Below are positions 9,513 to 18,018 of a DNA stretch of 64,000 bases, one piece after another (position 1 is the stretch's first letter; every line of letters begins with the position of its first letter). Source of the DNA: Clostridia bacterium (GTDB lineage Bacteria > Bacillota > Clostridia > Oscillospirales > Acutalibacteraceae); assembly GCA_017537365.1 (NCBI GenBank), contig JAFYKZ010000002.1:1-64000 (forward strand). Reading direction: 5' to 3'. The notes under the pieces were generated by a model that saw only the letters and a program-made list of their open reading frames with translations, did no database searches and was not told the origin of the DNA. Position numbers and translations under genes: made by a program.

Positions 9513-9859
9513 TGGCAGGATACAAAATTAACCGTATCACTTCGGATATCAGATTGGCTCTATCCGAGCTTTTAAGAGAGGTTAAAGACCCGAGAGTAAG
9601 CCGTATGCTTAGCATTGTTAAGGTTGATGTTTCGGGAGATTTATCCTATGCTACTGTATATGTTAGCGCGATTGAGGGCTTTGAGGCTACCGTTAATTCG
9701 GTTAAAGCCCTCAAAGGCGCGCAAGGCTATTTAAGACGCGAGCTGGGCGCCAGATTATCGCTTAGAAAGGTGCCTGAGCTTCGCTTTGTGGCTGATGATT
9801 CAATAGAGCAGAGCGCTAACATTTCAAAAATAATCGACTCGTTTAAAGAGGAAGAATAA
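9512..9859 (+). CDS. rbfA: ribosome-binding factor A
   Basis: RbfA (115 aa) is a KH-fold protein that binds the 16S 5' helix during 30S assembly. The start overlaps the infB stop in TAATG, implying coupled translation. Family features are INRITSDIRLALSELL at the N-terminus, VKDPRV near 26 and LRRELG near 75. It follows infB as in most bacteria. Confidence 0.95.
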   Translation: MAGYKINRITSDIRLALSELLREVKDPRVSRMLSIVKVDVSGDLSYATVYVSAIEGFEATVNSVKALKGAQGYLRRELGARLSLRKVPELRFVADDSIEQSANISKIIDSFKEEE

Positions 9860-9860
9860 A

Positions 9861-10865
9861 ATGAAGAATGATAAAAATATAGGCTGTAATGAGCTTAATT
9901 TAAAGCAAACAGCCTCATATTTGAGAAAGCACAATAATTATATAATCCTAACCCATGCCTCGCCTGACGGTGATACCTTGGGCTCGGCTTATGCGCTTTA
10001 TTATGCATTAAATGAAATAGGTAAAACAGCCTGCGTGTTATGCCCCGATGTTATACCGAAAAAATATGATTACTTTGCAAGAAAAACTGACCATGTTTCA
10101 ATGGAAAATTCAACCGTTATTGCGGTTGATATTGCAACCGAGGCATTGCTTGGCGGATTAAAGGATGAATTTGCAGGTAAAATCAATCTTTGTATTGACC
10201 ATCATATTTCAAACACTCGTTATGCCGAAAATTTATATCTTGATGCTTCGGCTGCCGCAACTGCGCAGTCAATGTACGAGCTTATCGAGCAGATGAAGGT
10301 TAATATTAACGATATAACTGCAAAGGCTCTTTATACAGGTCTTGCCACCGATACAGGTTGCTTTAAATATGCAAATGTAACCGAAAAGACCCATTTAATT
10401 GCGGCAGAGCTTTATAAATTTAATATCGATGCGGCTGAAATTAACCGTCTTATGTTTGATACTAAATCTAAAAAGCTTATCAAATTAGAGCAAATGGTAT
10501 TATCAAAATCGGAGTTTCATTTTGATGATAGATGCTTTTTGCTTCCTGTAACTGCCGAAATGCAAGAGGAAACAGGTTGCAGCGGTACTGAGCTTGAAGG
10601 TATAGCCGTTATATCCAGAAGTGTTGAGGGTGTAATGGTTGGAATAACTATGAAGCAGACCGATATGGAAGAATTTAAGGTGTCGCTTAGAACATATCCG
10701 CCTCTTGATGCAAGTGCAATTTGCAATAAATTAGGCGGCGGCGGTCATGTTGCGGCGGCAGGAGCTACTGTTAAAGGAACTTATGAGGAAGTTAAAGCAA
10801 GGGTTTTAAAGGCAGTTGGCGAAGCATTGGAGGAAGTTGATGCAGGGTCTGATTCTGTTAGATAA
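9861..10865 (+). CDS. nrnA: DHH-family phosphoesterase NrnA (nanoRNase/pAp phosphatase)
   Basis: A 334-aa DHH/DHHA1 phosphoesterase that degrades very short RNA and dephosphorylates pAp. The metal-binding motifs are visible: HASPDGDTLGS near 34-44, VAVDIAT near 90, IDHH near 111 and ATDTG near 155. The C-terminal DHHA1 domain carries GGGGHVAAAGA near 300. The gene starts two bases after rbfA and overlaps the truB start. This position is conserved in many Firmicutes. Confidence 0.93.
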   Translation: MKNDKNIGCNELNLKQTASYLRKHNNYIILTHASPDGDTLGSAYALYYALNEIGKTACVLCPDVIPKKYDYFARKTDHVSMENSTVIAVDIATEALLGGLKDEFAGKINLCIDHHISNTRYAENLYLDASAAATAQSMYELIEQMKVNINDITAKALYTGLATDTGCFKYANVTEKTHLIAAELYKFNIDAAEINRLMFDTKSKKLIKLEQMVLSKSEFHFDDRCFLLPVTAEMQEETGCSGTELEGIAVISRSVEGVMVGITMKQTDMEEFKVSLRTYPPLDASAICNKLGGGGHVAAAGATVKGTYEEVKARVLKAVGEALEEVDAGSDSVR

Positions 10866-11727
10866 GCCTGAGGGCTTAACCTCGTTTTCGGCGGTATCTC
10901 GGATAAAGAGAGCCGCAAGTGAAAAAAGGGTTGGTCATACGGGAACATTAGACCCTATGGCAACAGGTGTTTTGCCGATACTTTTAGGCAGAGCAACCTC
11001 CCTTTCTTCTCTTATGCTCGATGCGGACAAGCGATATATAGCAAAGGTTAAGCTTGGTATTAAAACCGATACAGATGATATAACAGGCGAAATAATAGCC
11101 GAGAAAGAAGTTAATGTTTCTGATAATGATTTAGAAAAAGCTATAAATTCTTTTGTTGGTAAAATCAGTCAAACTCCGCCCATTTATTCAGCTTTAAAGA
11201 AAGACGGTGTTCGTCTTTATGATTTGGCAAGGCAGGGTAAAACGGTTGAAATCGCCTCTCGCGAAATCGAGATTTTTTCCATAAAGCTTTTGAGCGGATT
11301 AGATGAAAACAATGAGTTTGTTATAGAAACCCATGTTTCAAAAGGAACTTATATTCGCTCTCTGGCAAGAGACATTGGCGAGAAATTAGGTGTAGGTGCT
11401 ACCTTAACCGAGCTTCGCCGAACCTATGCATCAGGCTTTGATATTGAAGCTTGCGCCAGCTTAGAAAAAATAAATTCAGATAATATCGGAGAGTTTATTT
11501 TAAGCGAGGAAATAGCGGTTAGGCATTTGCGCGAAATTAAAGTTACCGAAAAACAGGCTATTCGTTTTTGCAACGGAGGTCAGCTTTCGTTTGACCGCAT
11601 AAATATAAAAGATATAAAAGAAAATGAATTATTCAGAATAAAGTTTAATGATAAGCTTTTAGGTATTGGTTTTGCTGATTTTGAAAAGTGCGAAATCGGT
11701 ATTAAATGCGTTATAAATAATATATAA
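10840..11727 (+). CDS. truB: tRNA pseudouridine(55) synthase TruB
   Basis: TruB (295 aa) makes pseudouridine 55 in the T loop of tRNA. The ATG at 10840 has GGAGGAAG just upstream (10829-10836); a TTG at 10816 is less likely. LLDKPEGLTSF at the N-terminus, VGHTGTLDPMATGVLP with the catalytic Asp near 40, and KGTYIRSLARDIG near 170 are family signatures. It overlaps nrnA by 26 bases, so translation is probably coupled. Confidence 0.95.
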   Translation: MQGLILLDKPEGLTSFSAVSRIKRAASEKRVGHTGTLDPMATGVLPILLGRATSLSSLMLDADKRYIAKVKLGIKTDTDDITGEIIAEKEVNVSDNDLEKAINSFVGKISQTPPIYSALKKDGVRLYDLARQGKTVEIASREIEIFSIKLLSGLDENNEFVIETHVSKGTYIRSLARDIGEKLGVGATLTELRRTYASGFDIEACASLEKINSDNIGEFILSEEIAVRHLREIKVTEKQAIRFCNGGQLSFDRINIKDIKENELFRIKFNDKLLGIGFADFEKCEIGIKCVINNI

Positions 11728-11751
11728 ATCAGAAAGGGTGGGTTTAGCTTT

Positions 11752-12597
11752 ATGAAAAATGCAATAGCCTTAGGCACATTTGACGGTGTTCACATAGGGC
11801 ATAAAGCGGTTTTAAACCTACCCGATGATTGTTTTAAGATAGCAGTTACCTTTAAATTCCCACCAAAATCTGTGTTTTCGGGAGAAATTGAGTTGATAAC
11901 CGATTTAGAGGAAAAATGCCGAATTTTAAAAAAATTGGGTATAGATGAGGTTTTTGTTTTAGATTTTTTAGAGGTTAAAGACCTATCAGGTGATGAATTT
12001 TTAAAATTTCTAAAAGAGAAATTTAATCCCTCGTTTATTTCTTGCGGATATGATTACCGTTTTGGAAAGGGCGGAGAGTTTTCGGCGAAAGATTTAAAGG
12101 CTTTTTGTGAAAAAGAGGGTATCGAGTTCAGAGAAACCCCTGAGGTTTCATTGGGTGGAGAAAAGGTTTCCTCAACCTCAATCAGAGAAATGCTTAAAAC
12201 GGGAGATTTTACGGGCGCTAACCGTCTTTTATCAGAAGATTTTTCTTTCGAGGCAGAGGTTATATCGGGTGATAAGAGGGGAAGAACGATAGGATTTCCA
12301 ACTGTGAACCAAATATATCCTGAAAACCTTTTAAAGCTGGAATTTGGTGTATATGAAACCAGAGTTTCTTTTGATAATAAGATTTATAAAGGTATAACCA
12401 ATATAGGTATCAGACCAACCTTTAAATCGGATTTTATTATAAGCGAGACCTATATAGATAATTTTTCGGGTGATTTATATGGCAAAAAGCTTAGGATAAC
12501 ACCTCGGAAATTTATTAGAAAAGAAGTTAAATTTTCTTCAATAGAAGAACTTAAAAAACAAATAGATTTAGATTTAATGAATATAAAGGAGAGTTAA
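11752..12597 (+). CDS. ribF: bifunctional riboflavin kinase/FAD synthetase
   Basis: RibF (281 aa) converts riboflavin to FMN and then to FAD. The N-terminal nucleotidyltransferase domain has GTFDGVHIGH (residues 8-17) and the late SSTSIREML motif. The C-terminal flavokinase domain has RGRTIGFPTVN near 180. It is slightly shorter than the roughly 300-residue family norm but both domains are complete. It follows truB by 24 bases and ftsK begins two bases after its stop. Confidence 0.94.
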   Translation: MKNAIALGTFDGVHIGHKAVLNLPDDCFKIAVTFKFPPKSVFSGEIELITDLEEKCRILKKLGIDEVFVLDFLEVKDLSGDEFLKFLKEKFNPSFISCGYDYRFGKGGEFSAKDLKAFCEKEGIEFRETPEVSLGGEKVSSTSIREMLKTGDFTGANRLLSEDFSFEAEVISGDKRGRTIGFPTVNQIYPENLLKLEFGVYETRVSFDNKIYKGITNIGIRPTFKSDFIISETYIDNFSGDLYGKKLRITPRKFIRKEVKFSSIEELKKQIDLDLMNIKES

Positions 12598-12598
12598 A

Positions 12599-14992
12599 AT
12601 GGCTGCAAAGAAGAAAAGTAGTTCTAAAAAGAGCAACGCATCAAAATCGCAAAATAATACTGCCGGTCAAAGACAGCTTTTGTCTGTTATTTGGTTTGCG
12701 GCGGCAATATTTCTTTTATGTGTTGTATTTATTCCGGGCGAAAATGTATGGTCCTGGCTTCATAATACAATGTTTGGCATTTTTGGTATAACTGCATATT
12801 TCTATCCGTTCTTGATGGGCTTTGTTGCAGTTATGTATGCTCTGAATAGACTGAACGGCTCGATTACCGCTAAGATTATCGAATCGGGCGTGCTTGTTAT
12901 GCTTATCGGCGGCGCGGTTGATGTTTTCGCTTCCCATATTTTTAAATCAACCGAGCTTGCTTGGGGAGAGCATATTATAGATGCGTTTGTAACTAGAAGC
13001 AAGGGCGGATTTTTCGGCGCGTTTATCGGCGAAAGCTTATGCGCGATTTTCGGCAATGTTCCTGCCGCTATAACTATTATACTTTTAATATTTGTTTTCT
13101 TTATGATTATAACCGGAACAACCCTTATTTCCTTGTTTAAATCTATTTCAACTCCTGTTAAAAAGATTTCCGAGCAGGCTGAAAATTCTTTCCAGGAAAG
13201 ACTTGAAAGGGAAGAAACAAGAGGAAGACAGTTAAAGGTTATAAAAGGCTTTGATGTTGATATTCCTGTTGAGGATGAAAAGCCTTCAAAACGCAAAAAA
13301 GAAAATCAAACTACTCTTAAAGAAAAACAGGAAAAACTTGTTAGCGCATATAGAGATGAGCCTGTTAAAATGGAAGAGGAAGAGCCTGAAACACCTTTTG
13401 GCGCAGAGGATAAAGCTGAGATGGACAAGGCTTTAAAAATTGCAAAGCAAGAGGAAGAAAAAATAGATTTCAAGGCGGAAACCGATAAATTCACTAAGGA
13501 TTTAGATGAAAAAAATGATGCCATGGATAGCGGTTATGTTTTTCCTCCGATAAGTTTGTTGAAGGCGGGAAAAAGCTCAAAAGCAACCGCAGCAGGCACC
13601 GAACTTACTGCTGAGCATTTGGTTGAAACCCTGCGTTCTTTTGGTGTTGAAACAAGAATCGTTGATATAAGTCGCGGACCGACTGTAACAAGATACGAGC
13701 TTCAACCTTGCGCAGGTGTTAAAATAAGTAAAATAACCAATCTGGCGGATGATATTGCTCTAAATCTTGCAACCGCAGGTGTTAGAATAGAAGCGCCTAT
13801 TCCTAATAAAGCGGCGGTAGGTATTGAAGTTCCTAATAAAATGAGCGATGTTGTTGATGTCAGAGGTATTTTGGAGTCTCCTATATTTACATCTGCTAAG
13901 AGTAAGTTGACGGTTGCATTGGGTAGAGATATAGGCGGTAATGAAATTGTAACCGATATTGCAAAAATGCCGCACGGTTTAATCGCAGGTGCAACAGGTT
14001 CAGGTAAATCGGTTTGCATTAACTCGATTATTATGAGTATTCTATATAAAGCAACACCCGAAGAGGTTAAGCTTTTAATGATAGACCCTAAGGTTGTTGA
14101 ACTTGGTATTTATAACGGTATTCCTCATTTGTTGGTACCTGTTGTTACCGACCCGAGAAAAGCCTCAGGAGCTCTCGGTTGGGCGGTTACCGAAATGGAA
14201 CAGAGATACAGAATGTTTGCCGATAGAGGCGTTAGAAATATTGAGGGATATAATAAGTTCGTTGAGGAAGAAAATAATCCCGAGCTTAAAAAGATGCCTC
14301 ACATTGTTATTATTATAGACGAGCTTGCAGACCTTATGATGACTGCACCTAATGAGGTTGAGGATTCTATTAATCGCATAGCCGCAAAGGCAAGAGCGGC
14401 AGGTATGCATTTGCTTGTTGCAACTCAGCGTCCGTCGGTAGATGTTGTAACCGGTGTTATCAAGGCTAATATACCAACAAGAATTGCGTTTGCAGTTTCA
14501 AGTCAGGTTGATAGCCGAACTATTTTAGATACCGCAGGAGCAGAAAAACTTTTGGGTAGAGGCGATATGCTCTTTAAATTTGCAGGAGCGCCAAAACCTA
14601 ACCGTATTCAAGGTTGTTATGTTAGTGATGAAGAGGTTGAAAGCGTTGTAGACTTTATTAAGGGCAAAAGAACTGCCGATTATGATGATAATATTATGGT
14701 TGAAATCGAGCGTCAGGCGGCGGTTGAGAAAAAGCAAGAAACAGGGCTTGAAGAGGACGGTCCTGACGAGGATGTTATGCTTGAAGATGCTATCAAGGTT
14801 GTTGTTGAAAACGGTATGGCATCAACCTCGCTTTTGCAGAGAAAGTTAAAGTTAGGTTATGCTCGCGCAGCCAGAATTATTGACTGTATGGAGCAAAGAG
14901 GAATAGTAGGTCCTTATGAGGGTTCAAAACCCAGAAAGGTGCTAATAACTGCCGAACAATTAATGGAAAGAGAAGCTCAGGGGGATGAATAA
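12599..14992 (+). CDS. ftsK: DNA translocase FtsK/SpoIIIE
   Basis: A 797-aa membrane-anchored DNA pump of the FtsK/SpoIIIE family, acting in chromosome segregation at division or sporulation septa. The N-terminal Lys/Ser-rich start is followed by about four transmembrane helices (about 25-175), a charged linker (about 200-310) and the RecA-like motor. Walker A is GATGSGKSV near 467 and Walker B is IIIDELADLMM near 567. The C-terminal winged-helix gamma domain (about 720-785) reads DNA polarity sequences. Being in a clostridial spore-former, it may serve both vegetative and forespore translocation, which is inference. Confidence 0.95.
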   Translation: MAAKKKSSSKKSNASKSQNNTAGQRQLLSVIWFAAAIFLLCVVFIPGENVWSWLHNTMFGIFGITAYFYPFLMGFVAVMYALNRLNGSITAKIIESGVLVMLIGGAVDVFASHIFKSTELAWGEHIIDAFVTRSKGGFFGAFIGESLCAIFGNVPAAITIILLIFVFFMIITGTTLISLFKSISTPVKKISEQAENSFQERLEREETRGRQLKVIKGFDVDIPVEDEKPSKRKKENQTTLKEKQEKLVSAYRDEPVKMEEEEPETPFGAEDKAEMDKALKIAKQEEEKIDFKAETDKFTKDLDEKNDAMDSGYVFPPISLLKAGKSSKATAAGTELTAEHLVETLRSFGVETRIVDISRGPTVTRYELQPCAGVKISKITNLADDIALNLATAGVRIEAPIPNKAAVGIEVPNKMSDVVDVRGILESPIFTSAKSKLTVALGRDIGGNEIVTDIAKMPHGLIAGATGSGKSVCINSIIMSILYKATPEEVKLLMIDPKVVELGIYNGIPHLLVPVVTDPRKASGALGWAVTEMEQRYRMFADRGVRNIEGYNKFVEEENNPELKKMPHIVIIIDELADLMMTAPNEVEDSINRIAAKARAAGMHLLVATQRPSVDVVTGVIKANIPTRIAFAVSSQVDSRTILDTAGAEKLLGRGDMLFKFAGAPKPNRIQGCYVSDEEVESVVDFIKGKRTADYDDNIMVEIERQAAVEKKQETGLEEDGPDEDVMLEDAIKVVVENGMASTSLLQRKLKLGYARAARIIDCMEQRGIVGPYEGSKPRKVLITAEQLMEREAQGDE

Positions 14993-15882
14993 TGAGAAAA
15001 TCGGTTAAAGCCAATAAGCTAAAATCGGTTCTCGTGGCACTCGGGTTAATAATAGTTTTAATAATAACTTATTTTTTAGCCGATAGTGAATTATTATCAA
15101 AAAATGCATCGTTTGATGCTTCTCAAAGCTTTGTAAGGTTTTTAGATGTAGGTCAAGGCGATGCGGCTTTGATATATAGCAACGGATACTCTGCTTTAAT
15201 TGATACAGGAACTACTGAGAGTGCTAACGATGTTTGTATTGCGCTTGATAATTGCGGCATTGAAAGAATAGATGTTTTAATTATTTCGCATCTTCATACC
15301 GACCATACGGGCGGTGTTGAAATGATTGCTGAGCAGTTTGGAATTGATAATGTTATCTTGCCTGAGCTTTCGGTTGGAAGTGAAGGACTGGGACACGCAG
15401 AGTATTTAATAAATAAAGTAACTAAAACAGGCGGTGAGATTTATACCGCAAAGCAGGGTATGAATTTCACTGTTGGCGAATTTGAAATTACTGTTTTGGC
15501 TTCTTTCGATAAATTAGACGATGAAAATAATCGTTCGATAATGCTCGCGGCAGAGATTGACGATAAAAGATTTATATTTACGGGAGACGCTGAGGTTAAA
15601 GCGGAAAATATGCTTTTAAATGAGGGATTAGACCTTAAATGTGATGTTTTTAAAGCAGGGCATCATGGTAGCAGTACCTCAAACAGCGAAAAGCTTTTAT
15701 CCGAAATGCGACCGAAATTTGCAGTAGTTTCGGCGGGTGCAAATAATATGTATGGACATCCGCATAGAGAGGTTTTATCCGCTTTCGAGCATTTTGATAT
15801 TGAAGTTTTAAGAACGGATTTAATAGGAGATATAACCTTTTATGTTAAAAAAGGTCATATAAATCCAAAATATGAAAAATAG
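14992..15882 (+). CDS. ComEC/Rec2-like metallo-beta-lactamase-fold hydrolase
   Basis: A 296-aa protein with one N-terminal membrane anchor (about 14-30) and an extracytoplasmic metallo-beta-lactamase domain like the C-terminal domain of ComEC. Visible motifs are FLDVGQGDA near 48, SHLHTDHTGG (metal ligands) near 100, FTGDAE near 198 and KAGHHGS near 220. The competence channel portion of ComEC is absent, so this is a stand-alone nuclease/phosphodiesterase-like enzyme. The start overlaps the ftsK stop by one base (TAATG). Confidence 0.88.
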   Translation: MRKSVKANKLKSVLVALGLIIVLIITYFLADSELLSKNASFDASQSFVRFLDVGQGDAALIYSNGYSALIDTGTTESANDVCIALDNCGIERIDVLIISHLHTDHTGGVEMIAEQFGIDNVILPELSVGSEGLGHAEYLINKVTKTGGEIYTAKQGMNFTVGEFEITVLASFDKLDDENNRSIMLAAEIDDKRFIFTGDAEVKAENMLLNEGLDLKCDVFKAGHHGSSTSNSEKLLSEMRPKFAVVSAGANNMYGHPHREVLSAFEHFDIEVLRTDLIGDITFYVKKGHINPKYEK

Positions 15883-15905
15883 AGTGATTTACGGAGGAAT
15901 AGGCT

Positions 15906-17741
15906 GTGTGCGGATTTGTAGGGTTCACAAATTTTATAAATGACGATGGCGTTATATTAGAGCAGATGATGAATCGCATCGTCCATAGAGGTCCTGATTC
16001 TGAGGGTAAATTTATAGATTCTGATATCGCCTTAGGATTTAGAAGACTAAGCATTATTGATTTAGCAGAGGGCGACCAACCTATGTTTAATGAGGATAAA
16101 AGCTTAGTGCTTGTGTTTAATGGCGAGATTTATAATTTTAAAGATTTGCGCGCCGAGTTAATAGAAGCAGGGCATACCTTTTCAAACAATTCGGATAGCG
16201 AGGTTTTGCTTCACGGTTTTGAAGAATGGGGCGAGGAACTAGTTAAAAAGCTTCGCGGTATGTTTGCATTTGTGATATTTGACAGACGCGATAAATCTAT
16301 TTTTGCCGCGCGAGATATGTTTGGCATTAAGCCTTTTTATTATACTTTTATGGGTGAGAGCTTTATATTCGGTTCGGAGATTAAGTCGTTTTTAGACCAT
16401 CCTGAGTTTAAAAAGGAATTAAACGAGGAAGCACTTGGTCATTATTTATCTTTTCAGTATTCTCCGGCAGAGGAAACCTTTTTCAAAAATGTTTTCAAGC
16501 TTCCTCCTGCGCATTTCTTCACCTTTAAAAACGGAGAAATGCAGAAAACGCGATACTGGAAGCCTGAATTCAAAGCCGAAGAAGGAGTTTTGGAATATTT
16601 TTCTGATATAACGGATACCACTGTTCGTGAATCGGTTGCGGCTCATAAAATCGCTGATGTTGAGGTTGGCTCTTTTCTTTCGAGCGGTATAGATTCGAGC
16701 TATATTGCAGAGGCGGCAAAGGTTGATAAAACCTTTACGGTTGGTTTCGAAAGTCCCGATGGCGACCGATATAATGAAATACATTTTGCGAAAAAATTTG
16801 CCGATACTATCGGTGTTGAAAACATTTCAAAAATTATAACCGACGAGGAATATTGGTCAAGCTTTCCTGAAATTCAGTATTTTATGGACGAGCCTTTGGC
16901 AGACCCTGCCGCTATCGCTTTGTATTTTGTAAGTAAGCTTGCAAGTGAGCATGTTAAGGTTGTAATGTCGGGCGAGGGGGCAGACGAGCTTTTTGGCGGA
17001 TATAGAATTTATCAAGAGCCTTTAACCTTAACGGTTTATGATAAATTGCCCTTTGCGGTTAAAAGATTTATCGGTAAAATATGCGAGTATTTGCCTCAAA
17101 AACATGGAATTAATTATCTTGTAAGACGAGGCAAAACTATTGAGGAGCGCTTTATCGGAAATGCAAATATTTTTTCCTTTAAAGAGCGAAACGAGCTTTT
17201 AAAATCCGAAAAGGCAAAAAATGCAGTAGAGCCTTCGCTTTTATGCAAAAAGTTTTATGACGAGGTTTCTGATAAGGATACCGTTACTAAAATGCAATAC
17301 CTCGATATAAATATGTGGCTTATGGGGGATATTCTTCTTAAAGCTGATAAAACTAGTATGGCAAATTCGCTTGAACTCAGAGTTCCATTCCTTGATAAAA
17401 AGGTTATGGAATTTGCTCAAACGATACCGCTGAATAGTAGAGTTAATACTGTAACTACCAAATTAGCTTTAAGAAAAGCGGCAGAAAAAACCTTACCGCC
17501 GCTTACCGCTAATAAGGATAAATTAGGTTTTCCTGTGCCTATAAGGGTATGGCTTAAAGAGGATAAGTATTATAATATAGTTAAAGAAGCCTTTTTAAGC
17601 GAAACTGCAAATAAATATTTTAATACTGATAAATTAATGTCCTTGCTTGATATTCATAAATCGGGAAAAGCAGATACAAGCCGCAAGATTTGGACGGTTT
17701 ATACCTTCCTAGTATGGCATAAAAAATATTTTGAAATATAA
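15906..17741 (+). CDS. asnB: asparagine synthase (glutamine-hydrolysing)
   Basis: AsnB (611 aa) makes asparagine from aspartate, glutamine and ATP. A GTG start places the catalytic Cys at position 2 (MCGFVGF), with GGAGGAAT at 15893-15900. The N-terminal glutaminase shows RGPDS, RLSIID and NGEIYN. The C-terminal synthetase domain has the ATP pyrophosphatase loop SSGIDSS near 258 and GEGADELFGGY near 358. Clostridial AsnB-like enzymes may instead amidate cell-wall meso-diaminopimelate; sequence alone does not separate these. It is the last large gene of the run starting at rimP. Confidence 0.92.
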   Translation: MCGFVGFTNFINDDGVILEQMMNRIVHRGPDSEGKFIDSDIALGFRRLSIIDLAEGDQPMFNEDKSLVLVFNGEIYNFKDLRAELIEAGHTFSNNSDSEVLLHGFEEWGEELVKKLRGMFAFVIFDRRDKSIFAARDMFGIKPFYYTFMGESFIFGSEIKSFLDHPEFKKELNEEALGHYLSFQYSPAEETFFKNVFKLPPAHFFTFKNGEMQKTRYWKPEFKAEEGVLEYFSDITDTTVRESVAAHKIADVEVGSFLSSGIDSSYIAEAAKVDKTFTVGFESPDGDRYNEIHFAKKFADTIGVENISKIITDEEYWSSFPEIQYFMDEPLADPAAIALYFVSKLASEHVKVVMSGEGADELFGGYRIYQEPLTLTVYDKLPFAVKRFIGKICEYLPQKHGINYLVRRGKTIEERFIGNANIFSFKERNELLKSEKAKNAVEPSLLCKKFYDEVSDKDTVTKMQYLDINMWLMGDILLKADKTSMANSLELRVPFLDKKVMEFAQTIPLNSRVNTVTTKLALRKAAEKTLPPLTANKDKLGFPVPIRVWLKEDKYYNIVKEAFLSETANKYFNTDKLMSLLDIHKSGKADTSRKIWTVYTFLVWHKKYFEI

Positions 17742-17798
17742 ATTTTAATAAAACTTCTTTTGTTACAAATACTATTGTTGCAAAGGAGGTTTTTGATT

Positions 17799-17981
17799 AT
17801 GCAAAACGGCAGTATGATGTCTTTTATGAAAGGTATGGGCGCAGGTATGATTGCAGGCGCGGCTGCGGTTGTTGTCGGCAAGGTTATGATGCAGGACCGC
17901 AGAAATTTAGATAAAGGCTCAGCAAAGCTTGTTAAGGCTGTAAACGAGTTTGTTGACGGCGTTCAAACTATGGTTAAATAA
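17799..17981 (+). CDS. small glycine-rich membrane-associated protein (YtxH-like)
   Basis: A 60-aa protein with a hydrophobic Gly/Ala segment (MGAGMIAGAAAVVVGKVMM, about 12-30) and an amphipathic C-terminal helix. AAAGGAGGT at 17782-17790 fixes the ATG at 17799. The short glycine-zipper helix plus charged tail resembles the YtxH/YhbD-like small envelope proteins, but no specific family can be asserted. It lies between asnB and a terminator. Confidence 0.75.
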   Translation: MQNGSMMSFMKGMGAGMIAGAAAVVVGKVMMQDRRNLDKGSAKLVKAVNEFVDGVQTMVK

Positions 17982-18018
17982 AAAAGAGAAGTAGGTTTAA
18001 AACCTACTTCTCTTTTTT
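17981..18018. terminator. bidirectional terminator between the small gene and clpC
   Basis: A stem of more than ten pairs (GAGAAGTAGG / CCTACTTCTC) flanked by A and T tracts. It serves both the plus-strand operon and the minus-strand clpC operon, whose last stop lies at 18017. Confidence 0.9.
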